Shown here: piece after piece, positions 31,023 through 39,551 of the stretch
Position numbering within the stretch: position 1 is the stretch's first letter
Layout: each line of letters opens with the position of its first letter
Assembly (NCBI GenBank): GCA_946188395.1
Contig: CAMHUU010000022.1
Location: 1-41,923 of the forward strand
Origin: an uncultured Prevotellaceae bacterium
GTDB lineage: Bacteria; Bacteroidota; Bacteroidia; Bacteroidales; Bacteroidaceae
Length of the DNA stretch: 41,923 nt
Direction of reading: 5' to 3'
Made by a program: the position numbers and the translations under genes
Notes under the pieces: generated by a model
Seen by the model: only the letters and a program-made list of their open reading frames with translations
What the model was told of the DNA's origin: nothing
Database searches by the model: none

Positions 31023-34000
31023 TTATTCTACCTTCTTTTTTTCTGTATCCGATTTTGCATCCTTCTGTTCCCCATCCGACTGCGAGTCCGCTTGTTCCTC
31101 GTCGGTTTCTGAATCCGTACGTTCCACATCTTTCTGTATCTGTTCCACGACTTCAGCCGGATTGACGCGAATATTCTCTGTATTGGGGTTGTGACGATTG
31201 ATTAACTTGGGACTGAACACAATCATCTCCATCAGCAGCAGGGCCACCATCGTGCTCCAGAGGATGTAATGCAGCACGGACTCGCCACTCAGTGAGCGTA
31301 CCTGGTTGGTCACATCGTCGAGCATACCAAACTTGGAACCCTTGAACTTAAAGGTCTTCTGCTTGAACGTATAGTACAGCGGCTCCAGGAGTGTCGACTT
31401 GATGTCGTCTTCCATCACTTCGTTAATCAGTTGGTTGTCGCCCTTGGAGTCTGTATGGTAGTCGGTCACGTGACATACTACCATATATAATAAGGTGACG
31501 ACGAGCACGGCAGGAATGAACAGACTCGGCCAACTGCCATTGACGGTCCTGAGTATGAGGATGGGCAGATAGGAAGAGAGAAATCCCAGCAGTCCCCACA
31601 GGCAGGACATCACGAAACCATAGCCCCGGAAATAGGCGCGCAGACCCACAATGATAGCCGTCATACCGCCCACGGGCAGCATCACGGTCAACATGGGATG
31701 CTGGAAGATGTACTGGCGTCCCGACTCTGTAATGCCACAAATGAGCACCAGCAATATCCAGAGGGCACAGAGACCATAGAACGTATAACGCCAGCGGTGC
31801 TCTTTCTTCTTGGCTTTGTTGAAGCCCGAGCGAACTTCCTGGTATTTCCGCGCCGTTTCTTCCTTGGCATTACCGTAGCGCTTGTAGTAATAGTTATTCT
31901 GGTCTATCTCGCCCAGATTGTAGATCCACTCCTCCAACTTGCGCTCGTAGCTATAAGTCTCGGCGAATTCCTGGAAGGGATCCTCATGATAGAACACTGC
32001 CATCCACTGGCTCAGCGAACCGCGCTTGATGGCTGTCAGCAACTGGGGACGATAGGCTAACTTGTCCATCGTGATAGCCGACGTCAGCTCCGTTCCGTCT
32101 TCCAAGGCATAGGTTGGTGTCACGCCCAAAATGCGGCAGAAGCGATACACCGCCGTGCGGATGTCATAGGCACCAAGGCGGTTGCGGTTCTCTTCACTCT
32201 TCATGTCGAAGCAGGCCCGTGCCTGACTGATCTGTTCGAACCATCCGTGCAGCTGGGCAAAGTATATGAAGCGGCCTTCGGGGTCACTGTAGTCTTCAGC
32301 CTTCTTGGCATACTCCTCATCGGGCAGATTCTGCCATTCCTTCAGCTGTTCGCGCATGACCTCACCGACCTTAAAAGGCGAATCGGCATCGCGCAGGTCG
32401 TAGGCTGCTTCCTTATCGATATTGTAAAGCACCTTATAACCTAGCGAACGGCTTGGTGCCTTGCCCGCAGTCAAGATGCGCAAGGCCTCGCAGGCCATAT
32501 GGTCTTCGTGGCAATACATCCACGACAACAGACGACCGTCGCTCAGACTGAGCCATTCGTCGTCGGTACATTCTTCATAGCCGAACGAGTGAACGATGTC
32601 CTGCAAATTTCCGGACGGACGATTCACCAGGAACGGGATGTCAGTATCGATTTCGTAGACAAAGCGAAGGATGGCCACTCGGCTGTCAATGCCTGAATCC
32701 TGGGCTAAATAGCTGCGCAAACGGTTCACATCAGCCTTGCTGTGCGACTCCAGATACAGATACAGCGTGTCGTTCGGATTCGACAAGGCCAGCTTGTATT
32801 CGTCCTGATAACTCAACACCGAGATGGCTGCGCTGTGCACATCGTCGCACAGGTTTCCACGTATATCTTTATAAGGATAGGTGGGCTCCATGACGTAGAC
32901 AGCAGCCATCAGTCCGGCATGCTGGTCGACGGGATAACGGTTAACCACGATATCCTTGACGGCAGAGCTCAGTTTCACGTTACCACACTGTTCGAGCCAG
33001 CCAGCAATACGTCCATTATACAGATAGTTGATGGCCAGTCGCTCGTTTTCCAGCAACATCGGTATCAACTCGTGCACGTTGTCGGCCACGAGGTTGCGCT
33101 CTGGGTCGACAATGAAACTGCGGTACTTCAGAATAGGCGACGACAGGTCAATCTTCACATCCTCACCCAGGAACCAACGTTCCACCTCGTCGTAACCCCA
33201 TCGTGTCAGCGGATTGACAGCTGTCAGACCCTGCACAATCATCTTCACACGGTCGGGCAGCTCGTTGATGCGCGGCAAACGGCCTTCGTTCTTCTTACGC
33301 ATCATCACGCGCTCGTTATGACTAAGCGGATTCTCGCCCAACCAGAGCGTCATCAGCGTGATACCCAGCGAATAGAAGTCGACGGCAGGGGTGATTTCCA
33401 CCTCACCGTCAATCACGTCGTTATACATTTCCGGAGCAGCATAGACGGGCGTACGGGCCTGTGTCGTACGGTGCACCTTCTCGTCGCCTTCCAACACACT
33501 GGAAATGCCGAAGTCGCCCAAGACGATTTCCTTGTGATCGGTCTCACGGAAGAAATAGTTTCCGGGCTTGATATCCTTATGGATGATGTTGCAGTTATGG
33601 CAATAGGCCAATGCTGCCGCAGCCTGCAGGGCGATACGGCGGAACTGGTTGAAGTCACCGTCCAGATCGTAGTCGTTCAGCGTACCTCCACGAAGATACT
33701 CCATGAGTTCGTAGTCGCGGTTCTTGCCGTCCACGTAGGTCTTTCCGAAGTCGTCAATCCGCACTATCATCTCCATGCCGATATTCTGGATGATGCGCAT
33801 CAGCGTCTTCTTGATGGTGAAATTGGGATAGTAGATTTTCAGCACACGCTGCCCTTCTTCACCTTCAACCAAAAACACCTGAGCCTCACCCGAGTTGTCG
33901 CTCAGGCACTTGATGCTCCTATATACTCTGCCTTTCAGAAAAAACTCTACATCCCCACCCGACTGGTCCTGCGTCTTCGTCCCAGGACGGACGGTCATCT

Positions 34001-34112
34001 CGCCGTTTCCTGCAAGCTGGCTCGAACCTACGCGAACCGTTGTGGTCGTACTGGCCGACTGGTCAGCCGGTTTCGCCGTTGGCTGAGAGTCTCTTATGGT
34101 CATATCGTCCAT
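31023..34112 (-). CDS. Transmembrane Ser/Thr protein kinase
   Basis: This is a 1029-residue protein. The N-terminal ~55 residues are Thr/Ser/Gln-rich. A Hanks-type kinase domain spans ~60-320: ATP-binding K92 in VLKIYYPN, catalytic HKD 178-180 with KPGNYFF, DFG 200-202 in LGDFGISS, then PVYAAPEMY. The long middle (320-770) is helical and possibly a substrate or sensor region. About five transmembrane helices follow (770-980), then an acidic Glu/Asp/Gln/Lys tail. It presumably phosphorylates itself, the FHA partner and the AAA+ protein. Unlike PknB it has no PASTA repeats. It lies 5 bases after the zinc-ribbon gene. Confidence 0.93.
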   Translation of the reverse strand: MDDMTIRDSQPTAKPADQSASTTTTVRVGSSQLAGNGEMTVRPGTKTQDQSGGDVEFFLKGRVYRSIKCLSDNSGEAQVFLVEGEEGQRVLKIYYPNFTIKKTLMRIIQNIGMEMIVRIDDFGKTYVDGKNRDYELMEYLRGGTLNDYDLDGDFNQFRRIALQAAAALAYCHNCNIIHKDIKPGNYFFRETDHKEIVLGDFGISSVLEGDEKVHRTTQARTPVYAAPEMYNDVIDGEVEITPAVDFYSLGITLMTLWLGENPLSHNERVMMRKKNEGRLPRINELPDRVKMIVQGLTAVNPLTRWGYDEVERWFLGEDVKIDLSSPILKYRSFIVDPERNLVADNVHELIPMLLENERLAINYLYNGRIAGWLEQCGNVKLSSAVKDIVVNRYPVDQHAGLMAAVYVMEPTYPYKDIRGNLCDDVHSAAISVLSYQDEYKLALSNPNDTLYLYLESHSKADVNRLRSYLAQDSGIDSRVAILRFVYEIDTDIPFLVNRPSGNLQDIVHSFGYEECTDDEWLSLSDGRLLSWMYCHEDHMACEALRILTAGKAPSRSLGYKVLYNIDKEAAYDLRDADSPFKVGEVMREQLKEWQNLPDEEYAKKAEDYSDPEGRFIYFAQLHGWFEQISQARACFDMKSEENRNRLGAYDIRTAVYRFCRILGVTPTYALEDGTELTSAITMDKLAYRPQLLTAIKRGSLSQWMAVFYHEDPFQEFAETYSYERKLEEWIYNLGEIDQNNYYYKRYGNAKEETARKYQEVRSGFNKAKKKEHRWRYTFYGLCALWILLVLICGITESGRQYIFQHPMLTVMLPVGGMTAIIVGLRAYFRGYGFVMSCLWGLLGFLSSYLPILILRTVNGSWPSLFIPAVLVVTLLYMVVCHVTDYHTDSKGDNQLINEVMEDDIKSTLLEPLYYTFKQKTFKFKGSKFGMLDDVTNQVRSLSGESVLHYILWSTMVALLLMEMIVFSPKLINRHNPNTENIRVNPAEVVEQIQKDVERTDSETDEEQADSQSDGEQKDAKSDTEKKKVE

Positions 34113-34117
34113 ATATC

Positions 34118-35056
34118 TTATTTATCGTCTTTTATTTCCACGTTACTATTACTGCCTAACACTACCCACTTGCCGCCCATCTGGGGCTTGGCACAACCAC
34201 AGGGACTGCTGTGCATGGCGTGCTTGTAGTTGCACACCCATGCCAGGCGGACACCTACCGGCTTGCTGGCCATCGCATAGTTGCGGGCCTTGGCTGGCGA
34301 AGGACATGCCGGAACAGCCAGCTTGTCGAGGATAGCCGACAACATCTTGATTTTCACAGCTTTCTGCTCTTCCAATTCTTCCTTGGTCATGCGCTTCGTC
34401 TCAGGCTTTGGAATCACCGGATTCTCCACACCGTCGTCCTTGGCCAGTAGTGTCAGCACGCGTTCACGCAACTTGTTGTTAGCCTGTTCACGCAAAATGT
34501 CGCGCTCCGAGTTATAAGGCAATGCATTCTCCAGCTTCGAAAAGTCCTGCACGATATCCACCAACTCCTGATAGTCAGGGTTGTGCTGCAACTCCTTCAC
34601 CAGCATCTTGGCCTCTTCCGTCAGCGCTGTACCACACTTCTTGCAGAACGCAAAGTCGTTCAGGGTACGGCAGGTCGGACAGACGATGCCGCCACGCGGG
34701 CTGCCACATTCCGGACAATAGGCCTCATTACCGACCAGACGGGCTCCGCAATACGAACAGATGTCCTTGCGGGTGTAATGATGGCACACCTCGCAGAAGT
34801 CTGCGTCAGGATCCATCTCAGCACCGCAGTGCGGACACACGGTCTTACTAATGGGTTGGCCACACTGTGCACAGAACATCGCCTCGGGTTCATTGATGGC
34901 TCCGCAATAGGGGCACGGCTTTCCCCCTGCCTGACGCTGCTGCTGTTGCATCATCACGGGCTGGTCTTCACGGGGCATTTCCATTTCTCTTTGCAACGTC
35001 TGCGGACGGGCCGTACGCTGCGTACTCTCTATGTCAAATTTGTTGTCGTTCATCAT
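34118..35056 (-). CDS. Multi-zinc-ribbon protein, first gene of the kinase operon
   Basis: This 312-residue soluble protein starts MMNDNKFDIE. Four double-CxxC zinc ribbons (about 48-150) are CPYCGAINEPEAMFCAQCG, CPHCGAEMDPDADFCEVC, CSYCGARLVGNEAYCPECG and CPTCRTLNDFAFCKKCG. A helical middle (150-250; ELQHNPDYQELVDIVQDFSK) and a cysteine-rich C terminus (VCNYKHAMHSSPCGCAKP) follow. The in-frame ATG at 35107 would lie upstream of the -7 box, so the start at 35056 (or 35053) is used. The AAA+ and FHA proteins also begin with ribbons, so this one may be the scaffold of the system. Confidence 0.88.
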   Translation of the reverse strand: MMNDNKFDIESTQRTARPQTLQREMEMPREDQPVMMQQQQRQAGGKPCPYCGAINEPEAMFCAQCGQPISKTVCPHCGAEMDPDADFCEVCHHYTRKDICSYCGARLVGNEAYCPECGSPRGGIVCPTCRTLNDFAFCKKCGTALTEEAKMLVKELQHNPDYQELVDIVQDFSKLENALPYNSERDILREQANNKLRERVLTLLAKDDGVENPVIPKPETKRMTKEELEEQKAVKIKMLSAILDKLAVPACPSPAKARNYAMASKPVGVRLAWVCNYKHAMHSSPCGCAKPQMGGKWVVLGSNSNVEIKDDK

Positions 35057-35075
35057 ACGAGTAGTAATAATTGTT

Positions 35076-35108
35076 GCAAAGTTACTAATTTTTTTTAATT
35101 CCAACAAA
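35076..35108 (-). promoter_or_regulatory. Promoter of the eight-gene kinase operon
   Basis: TAACTTTGC (35084 to 35076) is preceded by TTTG (35108-35105) at exactly 20 bases, close to consensus. The -33 box is inside the T-run of the preceding terminator. Confidence 0.85.
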
Positions 35109-35138
35109 AAAACCGCCGTAAATTTATATTTACGACGG
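35106..35138 (-). terminator. Terminator of the M13 protease gene
   Basis: The stem CGTAAAT (35117-35123) and ATTTACG (35128-35134) is extended by CCG/CGG across one mismatch. Seven T follow on the minus strand (35112-35106), overlapping the next promoter. Confidence 0.8.
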
Positions 35139-35164
35139 CATTTTTTGCTTTTTGGCAGATGATA

Positions 35165-37195
35165 TCACCATAACGGCAGGCGTTCAGCCTTGGGAATGAA
35201 CATTTTGTCACCCTCTTTCACGCCAAAGGCATCATACCACATATCGATATGCGGCAGGGCGCCATTGACGCGCCAACGACCCAAAGAATGAGGGTCGCTC
35301 TTGGTGCGGTTACGGATTTCGGCCTCCGTGATGTTGCCTGCCCACACACCGGCATAGGCAATGAAGAAACGCTGGTCGGCGGTCAGTCCGTCAATCACCG
35401 GCAGGGGATTGCGCTTGGTGGCGTTCTTGTAGGCATACCATGCCACCTGCAGTCCACCATGATCGGCCAGATTCTCACCCAACGTCAGACGACCATTGGC
35501 ATTCAGGTCGGGCAACACCTTGATATTCGAGAAGAAGTCCGCATACTTATCTGTACGTTCCGTAAAGTTTTTTCCATCTTCTTCCTTCCACCAGTCGTGC
35601 ATGTTTCCATCCTTGTCGTACTGGCGTCCCTGATCGTCGAAGCCATGGGTCATCTCGTGACCGATCACCACACCGATAGCACCATAGTTAAAGGCATCGT
35701 CTGCAGTAGGATCAAAGAACGGAACTTGCAGAATACCAGCGGGGAAGCAGATTTCGTTCGTGGTAGGGTTATAGTATGCGTTCACCGTCTGCGGAGTCAT
35801 GTGCCAGTCGTCGCGGTCGACGGGTTTTCCGGCCTTGTGTTCTATCTGCCACTTCAACCAGAAACGCGAGCACTCCTTCATATTCTCGTAGTACGATTTT
35901 TTCGCATCAATCTTCAACCCGGAAAGGTCGGTCCAGCGGTCGGGATAACCAATCTTCACATAGAAGCTGTTTAGCTTCAGCAGGGCATTCACCTTCGTCG
36001 AATCGTCCATCCAGTCCTGAGCGGCAATACGCTCACCCAAGGCAATGCGCAGGTTCTCCACCAGCGTCTTCATACGCTCCTTCGACGAAGCGGGGAAGTA
36101 CTTCTTCACATAGATGCGACCCAGAGCTTCGCCCATCACGCCCTGCACCTGATTGGTCGAACGGCGCCACAGCGGGTGGTCCTGCTGACGACCTGAGAAC
36201 ACCCTGCCGTAGAAATCGAAGTTTGCCTCTCGGATGGCATCGTTCAGCAGTCCCGTAGCACTATTGATGACGCCCCACTCCATCACGTCACGATACTCGG
36301 CAGGCTTCATCGTGGCAAACAGTTTATCGGCAGCGGCCATGAAGTCGGGCTGTCCGACAATCAGCTCCTGCAAGTACTTCACGTTCAGTCCCATGGCCTC
36401 GGCCTGCTTAGCCAGCTGGAAGTGCGGATACTTGGCATTAAACTCGTCCAGCGTCATCTTGTTGTAGTTGGCCTGCGGATTGCGCAGTTCCGTACGCGAC
36501 TTCGACACCTTGGCCAGCGCCGTCTCCACCTTCAGGATGTTCTTCATCTTCTGCTCGGCGGAACCCTTCTTGAATCCGAAGAGCTGGAACATGCGGATAA
36601 TGTGCTTTTTGTAAGCCTCGCGAATCTTCGTCGTAGCCTCGTCATTCTCCAGATAGTAGTCCTTCTGACCCAGCGTCAGTCCGCTCTGCATAATCGTTAC
36701 GATATTCTCCGTAGCGTTCTTCTCGTCGGCACCGATATAGGCACCGAAGAACTCCTGTTCGCCATAGGGGGCCATGTCCAACTGAATGGCAAACAGCTGC
36801 TCCTTGGTCTTGGCAGCCTCCAGACGCTTGATAAGCGGCATCACGGGCGACAGGCCCTCCTGTTCGCGACGGGCAGAGTCCATCGCCAACTTATACAGGT
36901 CGCTCAACTTCTGCTCGACAGAGCCCTCTTCGTACGTATTCTCCAGCAGTTCCTTCAGAATGCCGTTGATACGCTTGTTGTTGTCTTCTGCCAAACGGTC
37001 GAAACTACCATAACGCGAATAGGCAGCAGGTAGCGGATTGGCTTTCATCCATCCGCCACAGGCATACTCATAGAAATCGTCGGCAGGACGCACACTGGTG
37101 TTCAGGTCGCTCAGGTTAATACCCGAACGCAACTGCTGTGCCGACACTCCTGCCGTCATCGATGCAAATGCCATCATAATCAATAATTTTTTCAT
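35165..37195 (-). CDS. pepO: Exported M13 (neprilysin-type) zinc metallopeptidase
   Basis: This is a 676-residue, full-length M13 enzyme. A signal peptide (MKKLLIMMAFASMTAGVSAQ) is followed by the M13 N-terminal domain (NLSDLNTSVRPADDFYEYAC then GGWM). The zinc site is H513-E514-M-T-H517 in VIGHEMTHGFDD, with the third ligand E574 in GENLADHGG. The sequence ends LPLW, as M13 enzymes end in a conserved Trp. It cleaves small peptides in the periplasm or at the surface. It is monocistronic and its terminator is read just before the kinase operon promoter. Confidence 0.94.
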   Translation of the reverse strand: MKKLLIMMAFASMTAGVSAQQLRSGINLSDLNTSVRPADDFYEYACGGWMKANPLPAAYSRYGSFDRLAEDNNKRINGILKELLENTYEEGSVEQKLSDLYKLAMDSARREQEGLSPVMPLIKRLEAAKTKEQLFAIQLDMAPYGEQEFFGAYIGADEKNATENIVTIMQSGLTLGQKDYYLENDEATTKIREAYKKHIIRMFQLFGFKKGSAEQKMKNILKVETALAKVSKSRTELRNPQANYNKMTLDEFNAKYPHFQLAKQAEAMGLNVKYLQELIVGQPDFMAAADKLFATMKPAEYRDVMEWGVINSATGLLNDAIREANFDFYGRVFSGRQQDHPLWRRSTNQVQGVMGEALGRIYVKKYFPASSKERMKTLVENLRIALGERIAAQDWMDDSTKVNALLKLNSFYVKIGYPDRWTDLSGLKIDAKKSYYENMKECSRFWLKWQIEHKAGKPVDRDDWHMTPQTVNAYYNPTTNEICFPAGILQVPFFDPTADDAFNYGAIGVVIGHEMTHGFDDQGRQYDKDGNMHDWWKEEDGKNFTERTDKYADFFSNIKVLPDLNANGRLTLGENLADHGGLQVAWYAYKNATKRNPLPVIDGLTADQRFFIAYAGVWAGNITEAEIRNRTKSDPHSLGRWRVNGALPHIDMWYDAFGVKEGDKMFIPKAERLPLW

Positions 37196-37232
37196 AACTT
37201 TTTTATTTTATATAATGTATAATTGTCAATTC

Positions 37233-39188
37233 TCAATTATCAATTCTCAAAAGTTCCTCTGAGAGTTTTTCCCACCGTTCCACCTCTTCGTCCAAGGCTT
37301 TCTTCGTCGATGTGTACTCCGTCACGAACTCCATGTTCGAGGCATTTTCGGGTTTCATCAGCAGATCGTCCAACTCCTTCAGCCGATGTTCCATATCGCT
37401 AATCTTACGCTCCGATTCCTCGACGGCCTTCTCGGCCTTGCGCACCCGCTTCTGCTGTTCCTTGCGCTCCGCATAGTTCGTTGTTTTAGGGGTAAGAGGT
37501 GCGGGTTGTGCGGTCTGCGATTTGCCAGGCTGGGCGGAAACCGTCTCTGTCTTGAAATCTATTCTCTCACCTCTTAACTCTAACCTCTCACCTCTGTCGC
37601 GCAAGAAGTCGTAGATGCCTCCTAAGTGTTCGCGCACCCGTCCGCCACCGAACTCATACACCTTCGTCACCAGTCCGTCCAGGAATTCGCGGTCGTGGCT
37701 GACGATGATGGCCGTACCGTCGAAGGCCTTGATGGCTTCCTTCAGCACGTCTTTCGACACCATGTCCAGATGGTTCGTCGGCTCGTCCAGTATCAGCAGG
37801 TTCACGGGCTCCAGCAACAAGCGTATCATCGCCAGTCGGCTGCGCTCGCCGCCACTCAGCACCTTCACCTTCTTGTCCGACTCCTCGCCGCCAAACATGA
37901 AGGCACCCAGTATGTCGTTGATCTTCAGGCGCACCTCGCCCTTGGCCACGTAGTCTATCGTCTGGAACACCGTCAGCCCTTCGTCCAACAGCTGCGCCTG
38001 GTTCTGGGCAAAGTAGCCTATCTGCACGTTATGGCCTATCTTCAGGTTGCCGTCGAAGGGAATCTCGCCCATGATGCATTTCACCAACGTCGACTTACCC
38101 TCGCCGTTCTTACCCACAAAGGCCACCTTCTCGCCGCGCTTGATGGTCAGGTTCACGTGGTCGAACACCAAGTGGTTATACGCCTTCTTCACCTCGTCGC
38201 AAATCACGGGATAGTCGCCGCTGCGCAGACAGGGCGGGAACTTCAGGTGCATCGCCGAGTTGTCCACCTCGTCCACCTCGATGGGCACTATCTTCTCTAG
38301 CTGCTTCACCTTCTGCTGCACCTGCACGGCCTTCGTGGCCTTATAGCGGAAATGCTCGATGAAGTCCTTCATCTCGGCTATCTCCTTCTGCTGGTTCTCG
38401 TAGGCCCGCAGCTGCTGTTCGCGACGCTCCTTGCGCAGCACGACATACTCGTCGTACTTCACCCTGTAGTCCGTAATCTGACCACACGAAATCTCCATCG
38501 TCCGGTTCGACACGTTATTGATGAATGCACGATCGTGACTCACCAGCACGACAGCCTTTGCCTGGTTGGCCAGATACTGCTCCAGCCATTGTATCGACTC
38601 AATGTCCAGGTGGTTCGTCGGCTCGTCCAGCAACAGCACGTCGGGCTTCCTGAGCAGAATCTTCGCCAGCTCGATACGCATACGCCAGCCACCCGAGAAC
38701 TCACGCGTCTGTCGGTCCAGGTCACTCCGTTCGAAGCCCAGTCCCGTCAGCGTGCGCTCTATCTCGGCCTCATAGCCGTCGGCGCCCATCATCTGGTAGC
38801 GGTCGTGCTCCTGCGTGAAGCGTTCCACCAGCGCCATATATTCCTCGCTCTCGTAGTCCGTGCGCTCGGCCAGCTGCTGGTTCATCCGTTCTATGCGCTG
38901 CGCCATCTCCTTGATGTCCGCAAAGGCCTTCTGAGTCTCCTCGCGTACCGTCATCGAGTCCTGCAGGTTCATCACCTGCGGCAGATAGCCCACCGTCGTA
39001 TCGCTGGGCACGTTCACCACACCCGCTGTCGGTTTTTGTTGCCCGCAGAGTATTTTGAGCAGAGTCGATTTCCCCGCACCGTTCTTGCCCACCAGGGCCA
39101 CACGGTCGCGGTCGTTGATCACGAAATTCGCATTCGCAAACAACGGCTTCACACCAAACTCCACACGCAGTCCTTCTACTGAAATCAT
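37233..39188 (-). CDS. ABC-F family ATPase (Uup/EttA type)
   Basis: This is a 651-residue soluble protein with two ABC ATPase halves and no membrane segments. Half 1 has GKNGAGKSTLLK near 35-46, FSGGWRMRIELAKILL and LLLDEPTNHLD. The ABC-F linker (about 240-300) is basic (RKERREQQLRAYENQQKEIA). Half 2 has GKNGEGKSTLVK, LSGGERSRLAMIRLLL and LILDEPTNHLD. A C-terminal coiled coil (RKEQQKRVRKAEKAVEESER) is of Uup type. ABC-F proteins act on the ribosome or, for some Uup members, on branched DNA. An in-frame 21-bp repeat encodes RGERLEL/RGERIDF just before the coiled coil. Confidence 0.92.
   Translation of the reverse strand: MISVEGLRVEFGVKPLFANANFVINDRDRVALVGKNGAGKSTLLKILCGQQKPTAGVVNVPSDTTVGYLPQVMNLQDSMTVREETQKAFADIKEMAQRIERMNQQLAERTDYESEEYMALVERFTQEHDRYQMMGADGYEAEIERTLTGLGFERSDLDRQTREFSGGWRMRIELAKILLRKPDVLLLDEPTNHLDIESIQWLEQYLANQAKAVVLVSHDRAFINNVSNRTMEISCGQITDYRVKYDEYVVLRKERREQQLRAYENQQKEIAEMKDFIEHFRYKATKAVQVQQKVKQLEKIVPIEVDEVDNSAMHLKFPPCLRSGDYPVICDEVKKAYNHLVFDHVNLTIKRGEKVAFVGKNGEGKSTLVKCIMGEIPFDGNLKIGHNVQIGYFAQNQAQLLDEGLTVFQTIDYVAKGEVRLKINDILGAFMFGGEESDKKVKVLSGGERSRLAMIRLLLEPVNLLILDEPTNHLDMVSKDVLKEAIKAFDGTAIIVSHDREFLDGLVTKVYEFGGGRVREHLGGIYDFLRDRGERLELRGERIDFKTETVSAQPGKSQTAQPAPLTPKTTNYAERKEQQKRVRKAEKAVEESERKISDMEHRLKELDDLLMKPENASNMEFVTEYTSTKKALDEEVERWEKLSEELLRIDN
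37564..37595. repeat. 21-bp spaced CTCTCACCTCT repeat inside the ABC-F gene
   Basis: CTCTCACCTCT occurs at 37564-37574 and 37585-37595, separated by TAACTCTAAC-like sequence. It encodes two 7-residue units (RGERLEL, RGERIDF) in the linker. The composition resembles the intergenic pyrimidine tracts at 86-118 and near 37.22 kb. Confidence 0.75.
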
Positions 39189-39211
39189 TTTACCTTATTC
39201 TATTCCAGCCG

Positions 39212-39220
39212 CCAAAGGTA
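39212..39220 (-). promoter_or_regulatory. -7 box of the ABC-F gene
   Basis: TACCTTTGG on the minus strand lies 24 bases before the ATG at 39188. No clear -33 is present, because the upstream sequence is the T-run of a terminator. Confidence 0.6.
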
Positions 39221-39221
39221 C

Positions 39222-39255
39222 AAAAAAAAATCGGACTGACCGCACATCAGCCCGA
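39222..39255 (-). terminator. Terminator of a decayed gene
   Basis: The stem TCGG-a-CTGA (39231-39239) pairs with TCAG-c-CCGA (39247-39255) around one mismatch. Nine T follow on the minus strand (39230-39222). It stands downstream of the gene fragment at 39327-39461. Confidence 0.7.
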
Positions 39256-39326
39256 CTTTTCTTATTTTTTATTTCTTATTTTTCATGTATCCGAAGAAAC
39301 ACCCCTGATGTCTGCACGATGTTCGG

Positions 39327-39461
39327 TTATTCGTCTATTGTCAGTTCGCGGAAGATGGCCTGCAGGTCCTTGGCGGCAGCATACTGCTTACTCTTGTTGT
39401 TTAATTCGTTTCTTTTGCAAAAATACGCTTTCTTGGCGAATAATCCTCGATTTAGTAGTGA
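39327..39461 (-). pseudogene. 3' fragment of an unidentified gene
   Basis: A stop-to-stop open frame of about 44 codons without ATG ends KQYAAAKDLQAIFRELTIDE then TAA. The last 25 codons look protein-like (helical, charged) and use codons like its neighbours. They are followed at the right distance by a terminator, so this appears to be the C-terminal end of a deleted gene. I cannot name the parent. The rest of 39189-39551 holds the ABC-F -7 box, this terminator and the DUF4251 promoter. Confidence 0.4.
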
Positions 39462-39484
39462 TTATTAACAATTCTCTTCAAATC

Positions 39485-39517
39485 CTTGGCGGTTTGAGCA
39501 GAAATACTTACCTTTGC
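39485..39517 (+). promoter_or_regulatory. Promoter of the DUF4251 gene
   Basis: -7 TACCTTTGC is at 39509-39517, with a weak -33 CTTG at 39485-39488 (20-base spacer). The leader is about 30 nt. Confidence 0.65.
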
Positions 39518-39551
39518 CGACAGTAATAATAACAAAAGAGTCTGAAACTAT

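Noticed and set aside
32742..34229. 495-codon plus-strand open frame opposite the kinase gene
   Set aside because: It is antisense to a well-supported Hanks kinase, with no protein family signal.
26327..35056. Kinase/FHA/PP2C set as the regulatory arm of a type VI secretion system
   Set aside because: No Tss/Hcp/VgrG genes or other secretion components lie in the window; only the phospho-signalling parts are seen.
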